In this document: piece after piece, positions 55,991-64,000 of the stretch | Position numbering within the stretch: position 1 is the stretch's first letter | Layout of the letters: each line of letters opens with the position of its first letter | NCBI GenBank assembly: GCA_019828595.1 | Contig: JAHQRK010000027.1 | Location: 948,460 to 1,012,459 of the forward strand | DNA from: Aphanomyces cochlioides | Taxonomy: Eukaryota; Oomycota; Saprolegniomycetes; Saprolegniales; Verrucalvaceae | Direction: 5' to 3' | DNA: 64,000 nucleotides | Program-made: the position numbers and the translations under genes | The notes under the pieces: model-generated | Database searches by the model: none | What the model was told of the DNA's origin: nothing | The model's input: the letters and a program-made list of their open reading frames with translations, nothing else

Positions 55991-58900
55991 ATGTCTGACG
56001 ACGATGCCAAAGTCCCAACGGTACAAGAACAGCAGGAATCCATCGTAAAGCATGCCATTGTGTACCGCCCCGACATTGATGGCCTGCGCATGCTAGCTGT
56101 GGTTCCCGTCATCCTTTTTCATGCCTACCCTGAGAGTTTCCCCAGTGGATTTATTGGTGTCGATATCTTCTTTGTCATTTCAGGCTATCTTATTTCGAGT
56201 ATTCTCTTCAAGGAAACAGCCAAGGGGACGTTCACTTACGCCAACTTTTATAGTCGCCGTATCCGTCGAATTTACCCTACGTTACTGCTTATGCTATCTC
56301 TTACTTGGTGGCTCGGTTCGCTCTATCTTCTCTCGGCGAAACTCAAAGCTCTCGCGACCACAATGTTTGCTGGCACAATGTTCTCTGCCAATATCCAAGT
56401 GATGCTTCTCGAGCGAGGGTATTTCGACGACGATATCAAGGAAAATCCACTCTTGCATCTGTGGTCGTTGGGTGTCGAAGAGCAATTTTATATCTTTTGG
56501 CCATGCTTTGTGGCTATGTTGACTCGCCTGCCGGTGCGCTCTGCCATCATCGCTCAGTGTGTTGCTTTTGCGATCAGTTTTGGCTTCAATATTGCTCTCT
56601 TGGGATACAACGACTCCAACAAATATTCCTTTTACTTTCCTCTCAGTCGCTTCTGGCAAATGGGAGTAGGAGGGCTTTTGGCTTACTTCAATTATTTCAA
56701 GCCCCTTGATCACCAGTACTCAACTCTCTCGAGCTCCGAATTGGCTCAAGAAAAGTCCTCTTCGTTTGTTTTGGGTCCAAGTTCTACGTCGTGGTTTGGT
56801 TTGAGTTTGGTTGTGTTGGGATTTGCTTGCTTGGATGAAATGTCTGCATTTCCTGGTTTTTGGGCCCTGTTACCTACTTTTGGGGCAGCACTACTTATAT
56901 TTGCGGGACCTGCAGCATGGTTCAATCAACAAGTATTGAGTCATCCTTGGGCAGTGTATATTGGGAAAATCAGCTACGCCTTGTACTTATGGCACTGGCC
57001 ACTTCTGGTATTTGCGAAACTACGCTACCCCAATCCAGACTTCCGACCAAATTACATGTCTCCTTTCATGATGCTGGTGTTGGCATTTGCCCTGAGTTTG
57101 AGTTCTGTGCATCATGTGGAAGATGCACTTCGTCGACACAAATCCAAGTGGGTCGTTCCAGGCTTGCTGTGTGGTATGCTCGCAATGACGGTCCTCTCTG
57201 CTGCTGTCATGACAACTCCTGAATCTTTTTCATATGCACAGCAGGCTCTCACCAAGCGAGGCAGTCCTGTGGCGGCACCAAGTCAAAGCACTAATCCGGG
57301 ATTAGAGTTGCAGGTAGAAGAACCCAATGTCAGTCGCCTTGGTCACTCAACCAACCCAACTTTGACATCAATTGACGCAGCTCTCCATGATTGGCATCCA
57401 AATGATGGTTTGCTACCTATGCCCCATAACCATAGCATGGGCGATGGCGATGACAGATCGATTTTGAACCCTGGTCATGAAGGCAGAGCTTTGGTCGTAG
57501 CACTGGGCGACATGCACTTGGAAATGTTGAAGCCTCGTTTTGTTCGATTGTCCGAAAATACCAAACCAAAGGACTTTCCGACGATTGTATTCAAGTACAT
57601 GGCCCATCCACCGCTTGTGTCGTGCGCTTGGTGGACTGATCTCGTCCAAGTCAAGATAAAAGAAGTTCATCCGCGAGCTGTTGTATATGGTATAAATTGG
57701 CTGCAATATTTTCGTCCTGGCCAGCTAACATCAGATACCCTTCACAAGAACCCTGGTTGTTGCACTAGCTACGATGATGCTTGTCTGAGCCAAAGCCGCA
57801 AGGACGTGCAAGTTATTTTATCTCGTTTTGGAGATGACCTGGCCTCGATGACTCTTTTGGGCATCAAGGTGTTCGTGAATACGATTAGCCCCGAAGGCTC
57901 ATCGTACGACCCCAAAAACATGGCCAATGGAGTCACTGCCATGAACAGAAGTGCCTTCCGAGACGATCATGCGTGGCTTGTCCAACAAATTGAACACACT
58001 ATCACAGCAGCGAGTGCCACAGTATATGATATGTCCGACAATCTTTGCTGGGAGGATGAATGCCAAGTTGTTGATTCGAAAGGTATTCCCATCAGAAAAG
58101 ACTCGAATGTTCTTACGTCGACATTTGCTGCTGAATATTTGACTGTAATCGACCATGTTATTGAAGCAGCGATGAATACGACCGAGGAAGAAGAAGAAGT
58201 GCCACTTGAAGCTCCAAATTCAAGCCGAGGACCACGAATAGAAGAGCCAACACTGGCGAAAATTGTAGCTGCTGGTGGAGCTTGGTGGCCTGATTCAGGC
58301 TACGAACAGTTGCCCAAGAACTCAACGTATGGATCACCAGTTGGAACATGGCGATATTCTGACTCGGCTCTCAATCTTGGCCAAAAAAGACTCATTGTTG
58401 GTGTTGGGGATTCCCATTCGAGTCAAGTCAAGCCTCGATTCCTGAAGCTCTACCGCAGGCGACATGTTGCTTCCAACCCATCTATTTTCCCCACAATAGT
58501 CTTCAAGTCCAAGGATGAAACTCCCTTGCTACCATGTCGAGAAGATTATGACAATATACTCGATATGATCAAACGAGTACGGCCCAACGTAGTCTTGCAT
58601 GGTATCAACTGGCCCCAATACCTTCGCCCTGGAGGAAAAGACTCCGATGAGCGCACTGGCGAGCCTTTGTGTTGCTGGCCTCGCTATCATGACAAGTGTG
58701 AATACCAACGGCCCAAAGACGTTCGAGCTATCATGAATCAACTTCAAAACGACTTGGCCGAGCTCGTTGCCCTTGGAATCAAGGTTTTCGTGGCAACCTT
58801 CAATGCTGAAGGCAAGCAGTTCGATCCGAAAAATATGCTCAACGGTGACGACGTGGGTGATGTGAGACCAGTTTTCAAATCCAAGTTTCGAGAAGAACAT

Positions 58901-59113
58901 CAAGAGCTCATTGGCTTGATCGAAGCAGCAGTGGCTGGTGCAAATGCGACGCTGATTGATTTTTCTGACAATTATTGCTGGGAAGATGTCTGCCAAGTGC
59001 TCGATCACCGGGGTCGTCCAATCATGAAAGATACCAACCACGTCACTTCTACCTATGCGTACGAATACCTTAGTGTTGCGGACCAAATTATTGATGCAGC
59101 AATGTCAGATTAA
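55991..59113 (+). CDS. Membrane O-acyltransferase (acyltransferase-3) with two SGNH domains
   Basis: 1040 aa, intronless. The N-terminal acyltransferase-3/OafA-type membrane domain (about 20-410) has YRPDIDGLRMLAVVPVI, LFHAYPESFPSGFIGVD with the conserved His, FYSRRIRRIYPTLL, and VEEQFYIFWPCF. Two C-terminal SGNH-like repeats follow. The first (about 500-740) has GDMH at 506-509 and DSNV at 704-707, so the Ser and His of an SGNH triad are gone. The second (about 775-1040) keeps GDSH (S808) and DTNH (H1017). OafA-type proteins transfer acyl groups from the cytosolic side to surface glycans, the SGNH domain completing the transfer. Here the substrate is unknown and may be a wall or secreted glycan. 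The broken paralogue is at 17748-20901. Confidence 0.9.
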   Translation: MSDDDAKVPTVQEQQESIVKHAIVYRPDIDGLRMLAVVPVILFHAYPESFPSGFIGVDIFFVISGYLISSILFKETAKGTFTYANFYSRRIRRIYPTLLLMLSLTWWLGSLYLLSAKLKALATTMFAGTMFSANIQVMLLERGYFDDDIKENPLLHLWSLGVEEQFYIFWPCFVAMLTRLPVRSAIIAQCVAFAISFGFNIALLGYNDSNKYSFYFPLSRFWQMGVGGLLAYFNYFKPLDHQYSTLSSSELAQEKSSSFVLGPSSTSWFGLSLVVLGFACLDEMSAFPGFWALLPTFGAALLIFAGPAAWFNQQVLSHPWAVYIGKISYALYLWHWPLLVFAKLRYPNPDFRPNYMSPFMMLVLAFALSLSSVHHVEDALRRHKSKWVVPGLLCGMLAMTVLSAAVMTTPESFSYAQQALTKRGSPVAAPSQSTNPGLELQVEEPNVSRLGHSTNPTLTSIDAALHDWHPNDGLLPMPHNHSMGDGDDRSILNPGHEGRALVVALGDMHLEMLKPRFVRLSENTKPKDFPTIVFKYMAHPPLVSCAWWTDLVQVKIKEVHPRAVVYGINWLQYFRPGQLTSDTLHKNPGCCTSYDDACLSQSRKDVQVILSRFGDDLASMTLLGIKVFVNTISPEGSSYDPKNMANGVTAMNRSAFRDDHAWLVQQIEHTITAASATVYDMSDNLCWEDECQVVDSKGIPIRKDSNVLTSTFAAEYLTVIDHVIEAAMNTTEEEEEVPLEAPNSSRGPRIEEPTLAKIVAAGGAWWPDSGYEQLPKNSTYGSPVGTWRYSDSALNLGQKRLIVGVGDSHSSQVKPRFLKLYRRRHVASNPSIFPTIVFKSKDETPLLPCREDYDNILDMIKRVRPNVVLHGINWPQYLRPGGKDSDERTGEPLCCWPRYHDKCEYQRPKDVRAIMNQLQNDLAELVALGIKVFVATFNAEGKQFDPKNMLNGDDVGDVRPVFKSKFREEHQELIGLIEAAVAGANATLIDFSDNYCWEDVCQVLDHRGRPIMKDTNHVTSTYAYEYLSVADQIIDAAMSD

Positions 59114-59269
59114 ATCGAAGTCTAAATCCACATAAACAATCCAATATCTCCACGCTTATGAGTTTTTTTTCCAGCATATTATACCCACCGAATGCACCAG
59201 ATTTTCTAGCGATTTCGGTGGTGTTTTGGCAGTTGGTCACAACTAAGAAAGCCAACAAGAAGAAACACG

Positions 59270-60202
59270 ATGACCACGCGCTCGCATCAGTTCAAACCTG
59301 TGGCCCGAGTGCCAAACAAGAGGGACCTTGAAATTGCACGCGTTGAGTTCGAAAGACGTGAAGCCGCATTAGACACTGTCCATGAGAACGAACGCGACGT
59401 CCGCATCGTTCTAGCTACTGGCGTCAAGTTGCGCAAGTGGATGGACTCTGCCATGGCAAACAGAAAGCAATCTTTTCGCTTCGAAGCTGTTGTCGAAGAG
59501 GGAGTCCGAGCGGAAGACATCAACGCCGACACCTAGTGCGATATTGTTATTGTCAAAGCAAATGGTATGCACCGAAGCTGGGTAGTGGTTGAGGTCTTGG
59601 TTCCAATGAAGAAGTTCGAAGAGATTTACGATGGCTTTCGAGTTGCTGGAGGCATGGAGCTCTTCACGATTGACGCTGCTGGCAACACGAGTTTGCGCGA
59701 GCCAGACCTGTCTTTTGCCAAGATTGGCGGCCATACGTCAACACTGATTGCTGAAGTCGAAGAGTGTCATCGCAGTGTGGTGTCGCTGGATCAGTGGTGT
59801 CGTGGGTATTTCCATACTCCTGGCGTTCGTCTGGTCGTTGGACTCAAGCTCTATCCACCCATTTTGGACGGTAATGCGGCGGCGTTGGCGCTGCAATATG
59901 GATACAACAACGAGAATCAAGTTGAGATCATGGACGCTGTGTCGTTTGGCATGCGAGACGTCGAACCACAAGGCATTCCTCATGACATCTGGACCCGCAT
60001 TCGCTTTCTTCCCATTCCGACGAGAGAACAATGTGCTGGGGCTTCCAGAGGATGGGTTCCTTCACAGTCGGCCCCCGAAGACAATGCTTTCTTGACGCTT
60101 CCACGTTCTGTATGTCATTTCGGCGCTCCTCCTGAGCTCTTGAATACCCCTGGAGACGATCTACTGCTATGTTTGTACGATATTCTGAGCCATTACTTGT
60201 AA
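59270..60202 (+). pseudogene. PD-(D/E)XK nuclease-like ORF interrupted by one TAG
   Basis: One frame of 310 codons is broken only by TAG at 59534-59536. Upstream: VEFERREAALDTVHENERD, then RKWMDSAMANRKQSFRFEAV. Downstream: NTSLREPDLSFAKIGGH and LIAEVEECHRSVVSLDQWC followed by the stretch with PGVRLVVGLKLYPP. The EPDLSF...LIAEVE spacing resembles Uma2-type PD-(D/E)XK nucleases; this is inference from motif layout. Near the C-terminus comes PHDIWTRIRFLPIPTRE. A single nonsense change, a read-through codon or an assembly error would all fit. Related intact copies may exist elsewhere in the genome. Confidence 0.5.
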
Positions 60203-60519
60203 AGCTAGCAAATCTCATCAGTCTTACAAAATCGAGCGACATATTGTTGTGGGATTGACAACTACTTCATTTGCAGAGAAGCTCATCGAGCAGCATGCCC
60301 TGTGTTTTTTTCTCTTGGTCAATTTTGAAGTAGCGCACGAGTTCAACTCTATTGCATTGAGCGATTCTGAAGACCTGTGTGAACGGCAGTCTTTCCCCGC
60401 GTGACCCAGTGTCCCGATAGCACAAACTGTTACCGGTGCTATGGCTATCATAGACATTTCCTCTCATATTTTATAAATTCTCTATTCACCCAGGAGTTCT
60501 ATGGCTAAATAGATGTGGT
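60203..60519. other. Intergenic, nothing recognised
   Basis: No recognisable frame or repeat; leads into the Crypton start. Confidence 0.5.
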
Positions 60520-60721
60520 TTGTGAAACTATTTTGTCCACATTCTGTAGAATGTGTGAAATGTGAAATTTCACAAAGCCATATATTGAGATATATTTAGA
60601 CTTGATATTTGTATTACAGAGAAAATATCTTGGATATATTATGTTTTATGAAACGTTTTCGAAACTTCGTATCCGGATCGTCAGTGCGAGGAAATCTCAT
60701 CAGCAACACATGCACAAGCGC

Positions 60722-62456
60722 ATGTCAGCAAACGAGAAAGTGGTCGACGATGACGAGGACATCACTGATATGTACCTGGCAAAGAGGACGAAGTATCAGT
60801 ATGAGGTAATTCTACGCAGATTGCTTGCTTGGCTGGATGCTACGCATCCTTGGTGTGTCGACAATGGCGAAATCAAGCTTCCACTGTCATCCGACATCTG
60901 CAAAGAGTTTCTCAAGCATGAGTCTGTGAACACGAGAAAAACGATCGCTTCTGGCAGGAAGCAGCTGAAATCTGCTGCCTCAATCAACGCATGTAGAAGC
61001 GCAATTACATACTTGTACAAGGTATCTAGGGTGGAGATGGATTCTGATCTTTCAACAATGCTCCATGGTTAGCTTAGATTTATCATATCCAGTCTTAATC
61101 ATGAACACTACCACAATAGACTTTATGGGAGGATACAAGCGCAAAGTCGCTCAAATGAAAAACGAGGGCGAGATGCCAATCGGAGAAGGCAAGAGCCCAA
61201 TTTCGATTGATGGTGACTGAAGTTAACCGGACATTTTATTTATATAGTATCTAGGTTACATGTTTTTGGCCTCCAAAGCCCTGAATGGCGCTGTTGGAAT
61301 CCGAGACTGTGGAATTGCTCACACATTCTTGCTTTTTTGTTGGAATTTGATGGCTAGATCGGCCTCCGTGAGTTCAATACGTTTCGACCACTTGTCTTGG
61401 GAAGGTGGGAAGCCTTGCTTGAATGGTAGATTCATTGAAGTCACAGGAGATGCTCTGGTGGTGCAATATGGCCTCACTAAGAGCGATCAATCAGGTGCGA
61501 ATTGCACCCCCCACAGAGTGTATGCAAACCCTTCAGAACCATCCATATGTCCCATTTTAAGGTAGTAGTACATATCCTCAGTTCATCGATATAAAGCTAA
61601 ACTATTGTCTAGTCTCGCAATATTGGTGTTTACGAGGGGATCACAAGGAGACGAAATCACACTTGTCTTTGGGAGAAATGCTAAAGAGCGATTCTCGGCT
61701 TGGTTGACCAAATTTTGTCTCAACCATGAAGAGGAAATTTTGAGCTTGGGGATATCGGTCGACGAAATTGGGACACACTCATTCCGTAAGGGTGTCACGA
61801 GTGCTCTTTCAGATAGCCCTGGTGGCCCGTCAGAAGTTTCCGTGTGGCTGCGAGCAGGATGGTCGCTTGGATCCGTCCAAGGACGATACATTTTTGCAGG
61901 TTCAGGTGGAGATCAGTTTGTGGGCAGAGCAGCAGCAGGTGCAGAGATATCTAACAAATTGATTTAATTTAATGTAGGAATGGGAGTCAATGAGCTTGAC
62001 TTTGCAAACCTCCCACCACACTTTCCAACAGTCTCATTGTCGACAAATGAATGGGAGAGGATTCTACAAGGGTACACAAGTTTCTATCCTAAGTGCTTTC
62101 GTAGTGCTCTGCCATATCTGCTTGCATCCATAGCATATCACTTAGAGTGGCTTCAAACAAGTCTCGACAATGGCCACCCTTTCTTTTTATCCTTATTGTG
62201 GACTTCAGGACGGCTAAAGTATCTGAATCATGTCGTTCAGTCTGGAAACATGGTGAATCCAGCAACCAAGATGAAAGCAAGCGGGATCCCCCCGCAAATA
62301 GTTTTGTCCAAACGTTTGGAAGAAGTGGAAATCAAATTAGACAATTTGGGCCAAGTCATAATGGATTTGCCGGAGCAAATTAAAGATGATGTTGTTGCAA
62401 CACTGAAAAACACAACTCATACACAGCCAAGTATAGCTACTTCATCGAAGAAATAA
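60722..62456 (+). CDS. Crypton 2 tyrosine recombinase
   Basis: Five exons join in frame: 60722-61067, 61120-61212, 61255-61561, 61613-61938 and 61978-62456. Introns are GT-AG, 39-52 nt; the product is 516 aa. The N-terminal domain has LAKRTKYQYEVILRRLLAWL and INACRSAITYLYKVSRVEM, then MPIGEGKSPISIDG. The catalytic domain has Arg in CWNLMARSASVSSIRF, His and Arg in THSFRKG and Tyr in VQGRYIF, so the R-HxxR-Y set is complete. LPPHFPTVSLSTNEWE and LPYLLASIAYHLEW follow. In Crypton 1 the corresponding frame continues into the GCR1-like domain. Here it stops at 62456, 2 bp before an ATG that opens that domain in another frame. Confidence 0.75.
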
Positions 62457-62458
62457 AG

Positions 62459-62905
62459 ATGCAACAATCAATTAACAATGTAGACAAGCACGGCGATCAA
62501 ACAGAAACTACAGTTGTTGAAGAGTTGACGGAACTGCGATGCACAGCTATCTCATGCCCAACTATGAAACTTTTCGACGCATGGAACATGTGGTGGTCGA
62601 ATATGGACCAACGTGGTCAGCCCATGCCGTTGCGTTTGGTTCGCTCTCGCGATTTTGACCGTCAAGCCGACCGAGTCAACTATTCGAAACTCACACGTGT
62701 CATGGCATCACTGCTGCATCATACCTCTGTACCCGCTGCAGAAATTGCATCCATTGACGTCGGTCTACGCTCAGAATTGTTCGAATCGTGTCTGCAATCA
62801 CTGGCACGTACGCTTGCAGAAAAGGGCGACAACAAGCGACACAACTTTCGATATATGTCCTACTCCAGCCTATACAACTTGATCTTTAACAGCGCTAAGA
62901 AGTAG
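62459..62905 (+). CDS. Crypton 2 GCR1-like DNA-binding C-terminal domain (separate frame)
   Basis: 148 aa. FDAWNMWWSN and MPLRLVRSRDFDRQADRVNY match MWMLWWKG and SPLRLIRPKHF of Crypton 1, a layout like the GCR1_C domain found in Cryptons. It starts 2 bp after the recombinase stop. The frame stays open upstream of the ATG through YSYFIEEIK, so a single-base indel relative to Crypton 1 is the simplest explanation; reinitiation is the alternative. Confidence 0.6.
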   Translation: MQQSINNVDKHGDQTETTVVEELTELRCTAISCPTMKLFDAWNMWWSNMDQRGQPMPLRLVRSRDFDRQADRVNYSKLTRVMASLLHHTSVPAAEIASIDVGLRSELFESCLQSLARTLAEKGDNKRHNFRYMSYSSLYNLIFNSAKK

Positions 62906-62934
62906 TGTTTACATTGGTATTTCATTGTTGAATG

Positions 62935-63130
62935 ACGTCGTCCCAATTCACAAAATCGTCTTCCATTCAGGGTTGCCCTGATGGAAGGCCTCTAAAACGC
63001 GGCGTTTTTCCTCGGTGGTGGGGCCTTTTTTTGGGGTTTGGGGTTTTGGGGTTTTGGGCGTTTGGGCGTTTGGGGGTTTGGGGGTAAGCAGGGAGAGGCG
63101 ACGGGACCACGCGAGCGAAGCGAGCTTTGT
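62935..63130 (-). pseudogene. Possible N-terminal stub of a DDE transposase
   Basis: Minus-strand peptide TEEKRRVLEAFHQGNPEWKT, then a stop, preceded by a Lys/Pro/Thr-rich low-complexity run derived from the G-rich DNA. It resembles the first helices of oomycete DDE transposases. The assignment is weak. Confidence 0.25.
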
Positions 63131-63260
63131 CACAAAGGGGTGAATTAAAAATTAACGCTACAACTACGGAGCGAAGCGACCACGCGCTTTAGCGCGTCAC
63201 GCCCGAAGGGCGTCCGGAGGGTCTGGGAGGCGGAGCCTCCCAGGGCTCGTTTTAATTGGT
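63110..63260. repeat. Cluster of short palindromes
   Basis: Successive small hairpin words: GAGCGAAGCGAGC, GCGCTTTAGCGCG, CGCCCGAAGGGCG and TGGGAGGCGGAGCCTCCCA. A similar CGCAGCGAAGCGGAG word occurs near 4547, next to the MITE. Possible ends or interior of a small element. Confidence 0.5.
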
Positions 63261-63544
63261 TGTAGGCACTCGTAATCTAATTTCATTGGTCCTTTCGTTT
63301 GCCTTCTTCAGTGTGAGTTATGTCGCTGATTGTGCAAGCATGAAGTGACTGAGGGGATCAGTTAGTCAGTTCAGAAGCTTGCCAGCTTTATCCGGATATC
63401 CGGATAAGGGGGATTTGGGGGCCCCGGGGGGATTTCGGGGGCCCCTGGGGGGATTTCCATGGGGGAAGTTCCTTGGGGAGGAAGTTCCATGGAAGTTTGG
63501 GGTTTAGGGGTTTCGGGGTTGGGGGTTTCGGGTGTTGGTGGTTT

Positions 63545-63594
63545 CACCCCGACACCTGTACTAGTTGTCGAGTAGACTAGCAGGTGTCGGGGTG
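63545..63594. repeat. Perfect 14-bp inverted repeat with 22-nt loop
   Basis: Arms CACCCCGACACCTG (63545-63558) and its complement (63581-63594). ACTAG/CTAG next to the arms extends the pairing. It lies 24 bp before the G-rich array. Confidence 0.8.
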
Positions 63595-63618
63595 GTGTCT
63601 AGTTTGAGTCGAGATGGG

Positions 63619-64000
63619 TTTGGGGGTTTGGGGGTTTGGGGGTTTGGGGGTTTGGGGGTTTGGGGGTTTGGGGGTTTGGGGGTTTGGGGGTTTGGGGGTT
63701 TGGGGGTTTGGGGGTTTGGGGGTTTGGGGGTTTGGGGGTTTGGGGGTTTGGGGGTTTGGGGGTTTGGGGGTTTGGGGGTTTGGGGGTTTGGGGGTTTGGG
63801 GGTTTGGGGGTTTGGGGGGGGGTTTGGGGGTTTGGGGGTTTGGGGGTTTGGGGGTTTGGGGGTTTGGGGGTTGGGGGGGTTTGGGGGTTTGGGGGTTTGG
63901 GGGTTTTGGGGGTTTGGGGGTTTGGGGGTTTGGGGGTTTGGGGGTTTGGGGGTTTGGGGGTTTGGGGGTTTGGGGGTTTGGGGGTTTGGGGGTTTGGGGG
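63619..64000 (+). repeat. TTTGGGGG tandem array reaching the window edge
   Basis: About 47 copies of the 8-mer TTTGGGGG with a few G-tract length variants (near 63812, 63872 and 63905). The G-rich strand points towards the window end, as at a right telomere. The unit differs from the TTTAGGG repeat reported for oomycetes, so an internal microsatellite is equally possible. Strong G-quadruplex potential. Confidence 0.9.

Larger units (their letters stand above)
60520..62905 (+). mobile_element. Crypton 2
   Basis: The 5' end (GTGGTTTGTGAAACTATTTTG) and leader match those of Crypton 1 on the opposite strand. It encodes the same recombinase architecture. The 3' end is not defined beyond the last coding segment at 62905. 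Confidence 0.75.

Noticed and set aside
63619..64000. CRISPR array
   Set aside because: Units are contiguous 8-mers without spacers, in eukaryotic sequence.

Overview
The window looks like nuclear DNA of an oomycete, most probably a saprolegnialean water mould related to Aphanomyces. This is an inference. It rests on a locally expanded family of bZIP-like/START-like genes of the kind abundant in that order, on very small GT-AG introns (about 29-52 nt), on eukaryotic genes (centrin, a CLN3/battenin-like protein, a ubiquitin-specific protease, a secreted GH17 glucanase), and on Crypton, Harbinger, hAT, MULE and Ty3/Gypsy transposons. No rRNA, tRNA or CRISPR array was recognised.

Positions 1-23500 hold host genes and their wreckage. 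Five members or remnants of the START-like family lie within 14 kb (about 1.1, 2.5, 5.1, 8.5-10.0 and 13.8-14.9 kb). Between them are a deleted MATE transporter, a chimeric ORF, a 395-bp MITE, a triple-domain GH17 protein, a seven-exon methyltransferase/OB-fold gene, a pseudogenised acyltransferase-3/SGNH gene, and two divergent small secreted Cys-containing proteins on a 398-bp inverted repeat.

Positions 23503-44313 are one nested transposon stack. A Ty3/Gypsy chromovirus (5-bp target duplication GAATG) has a 1-kb non-autonomous hAT-like element in pol. Its 3' LTR was split twice: by an 11.2-kb hAT element (8-bp duplication GTTGCGAT) and by a Crypton. The hAT element contains a second, minus-strand Ty3/Gypsy element and a 3.5-kb Mutator-like element. 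The Mutator-like element has perfect 24-bp terminal inverted repeats and carries, convergent with its transposase, a SET-domain lysine methyltransferase gene. That pairing is the best candidate here for something undescribed.

Positions 44314-60202 hold host genes: a small secreted peptide, centrin, CLN3-like, a fused isopropylmalate isomerase, a ubiquitin protease, and the intact paralogue of the broken acyltransferase (1040 aa, one degenerate and one intact SGNH domain). A 2335-bp Harbinger element with an intact transposase sits between the CLN3-like gene and the isomerase. A nuclease-like ORF interrupted by one TAG ends the block. Positions 60520-62905 hold a second Crypton. The window ends in a palindrome-rich, G-rich stretch that becomes about 380 bp of TTTGGGGG repeats.

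Exon boundaries were worked out by hand from splice signals and by comparing paralogues inside the window. No database was searched, so family names rest on recognised motifs.
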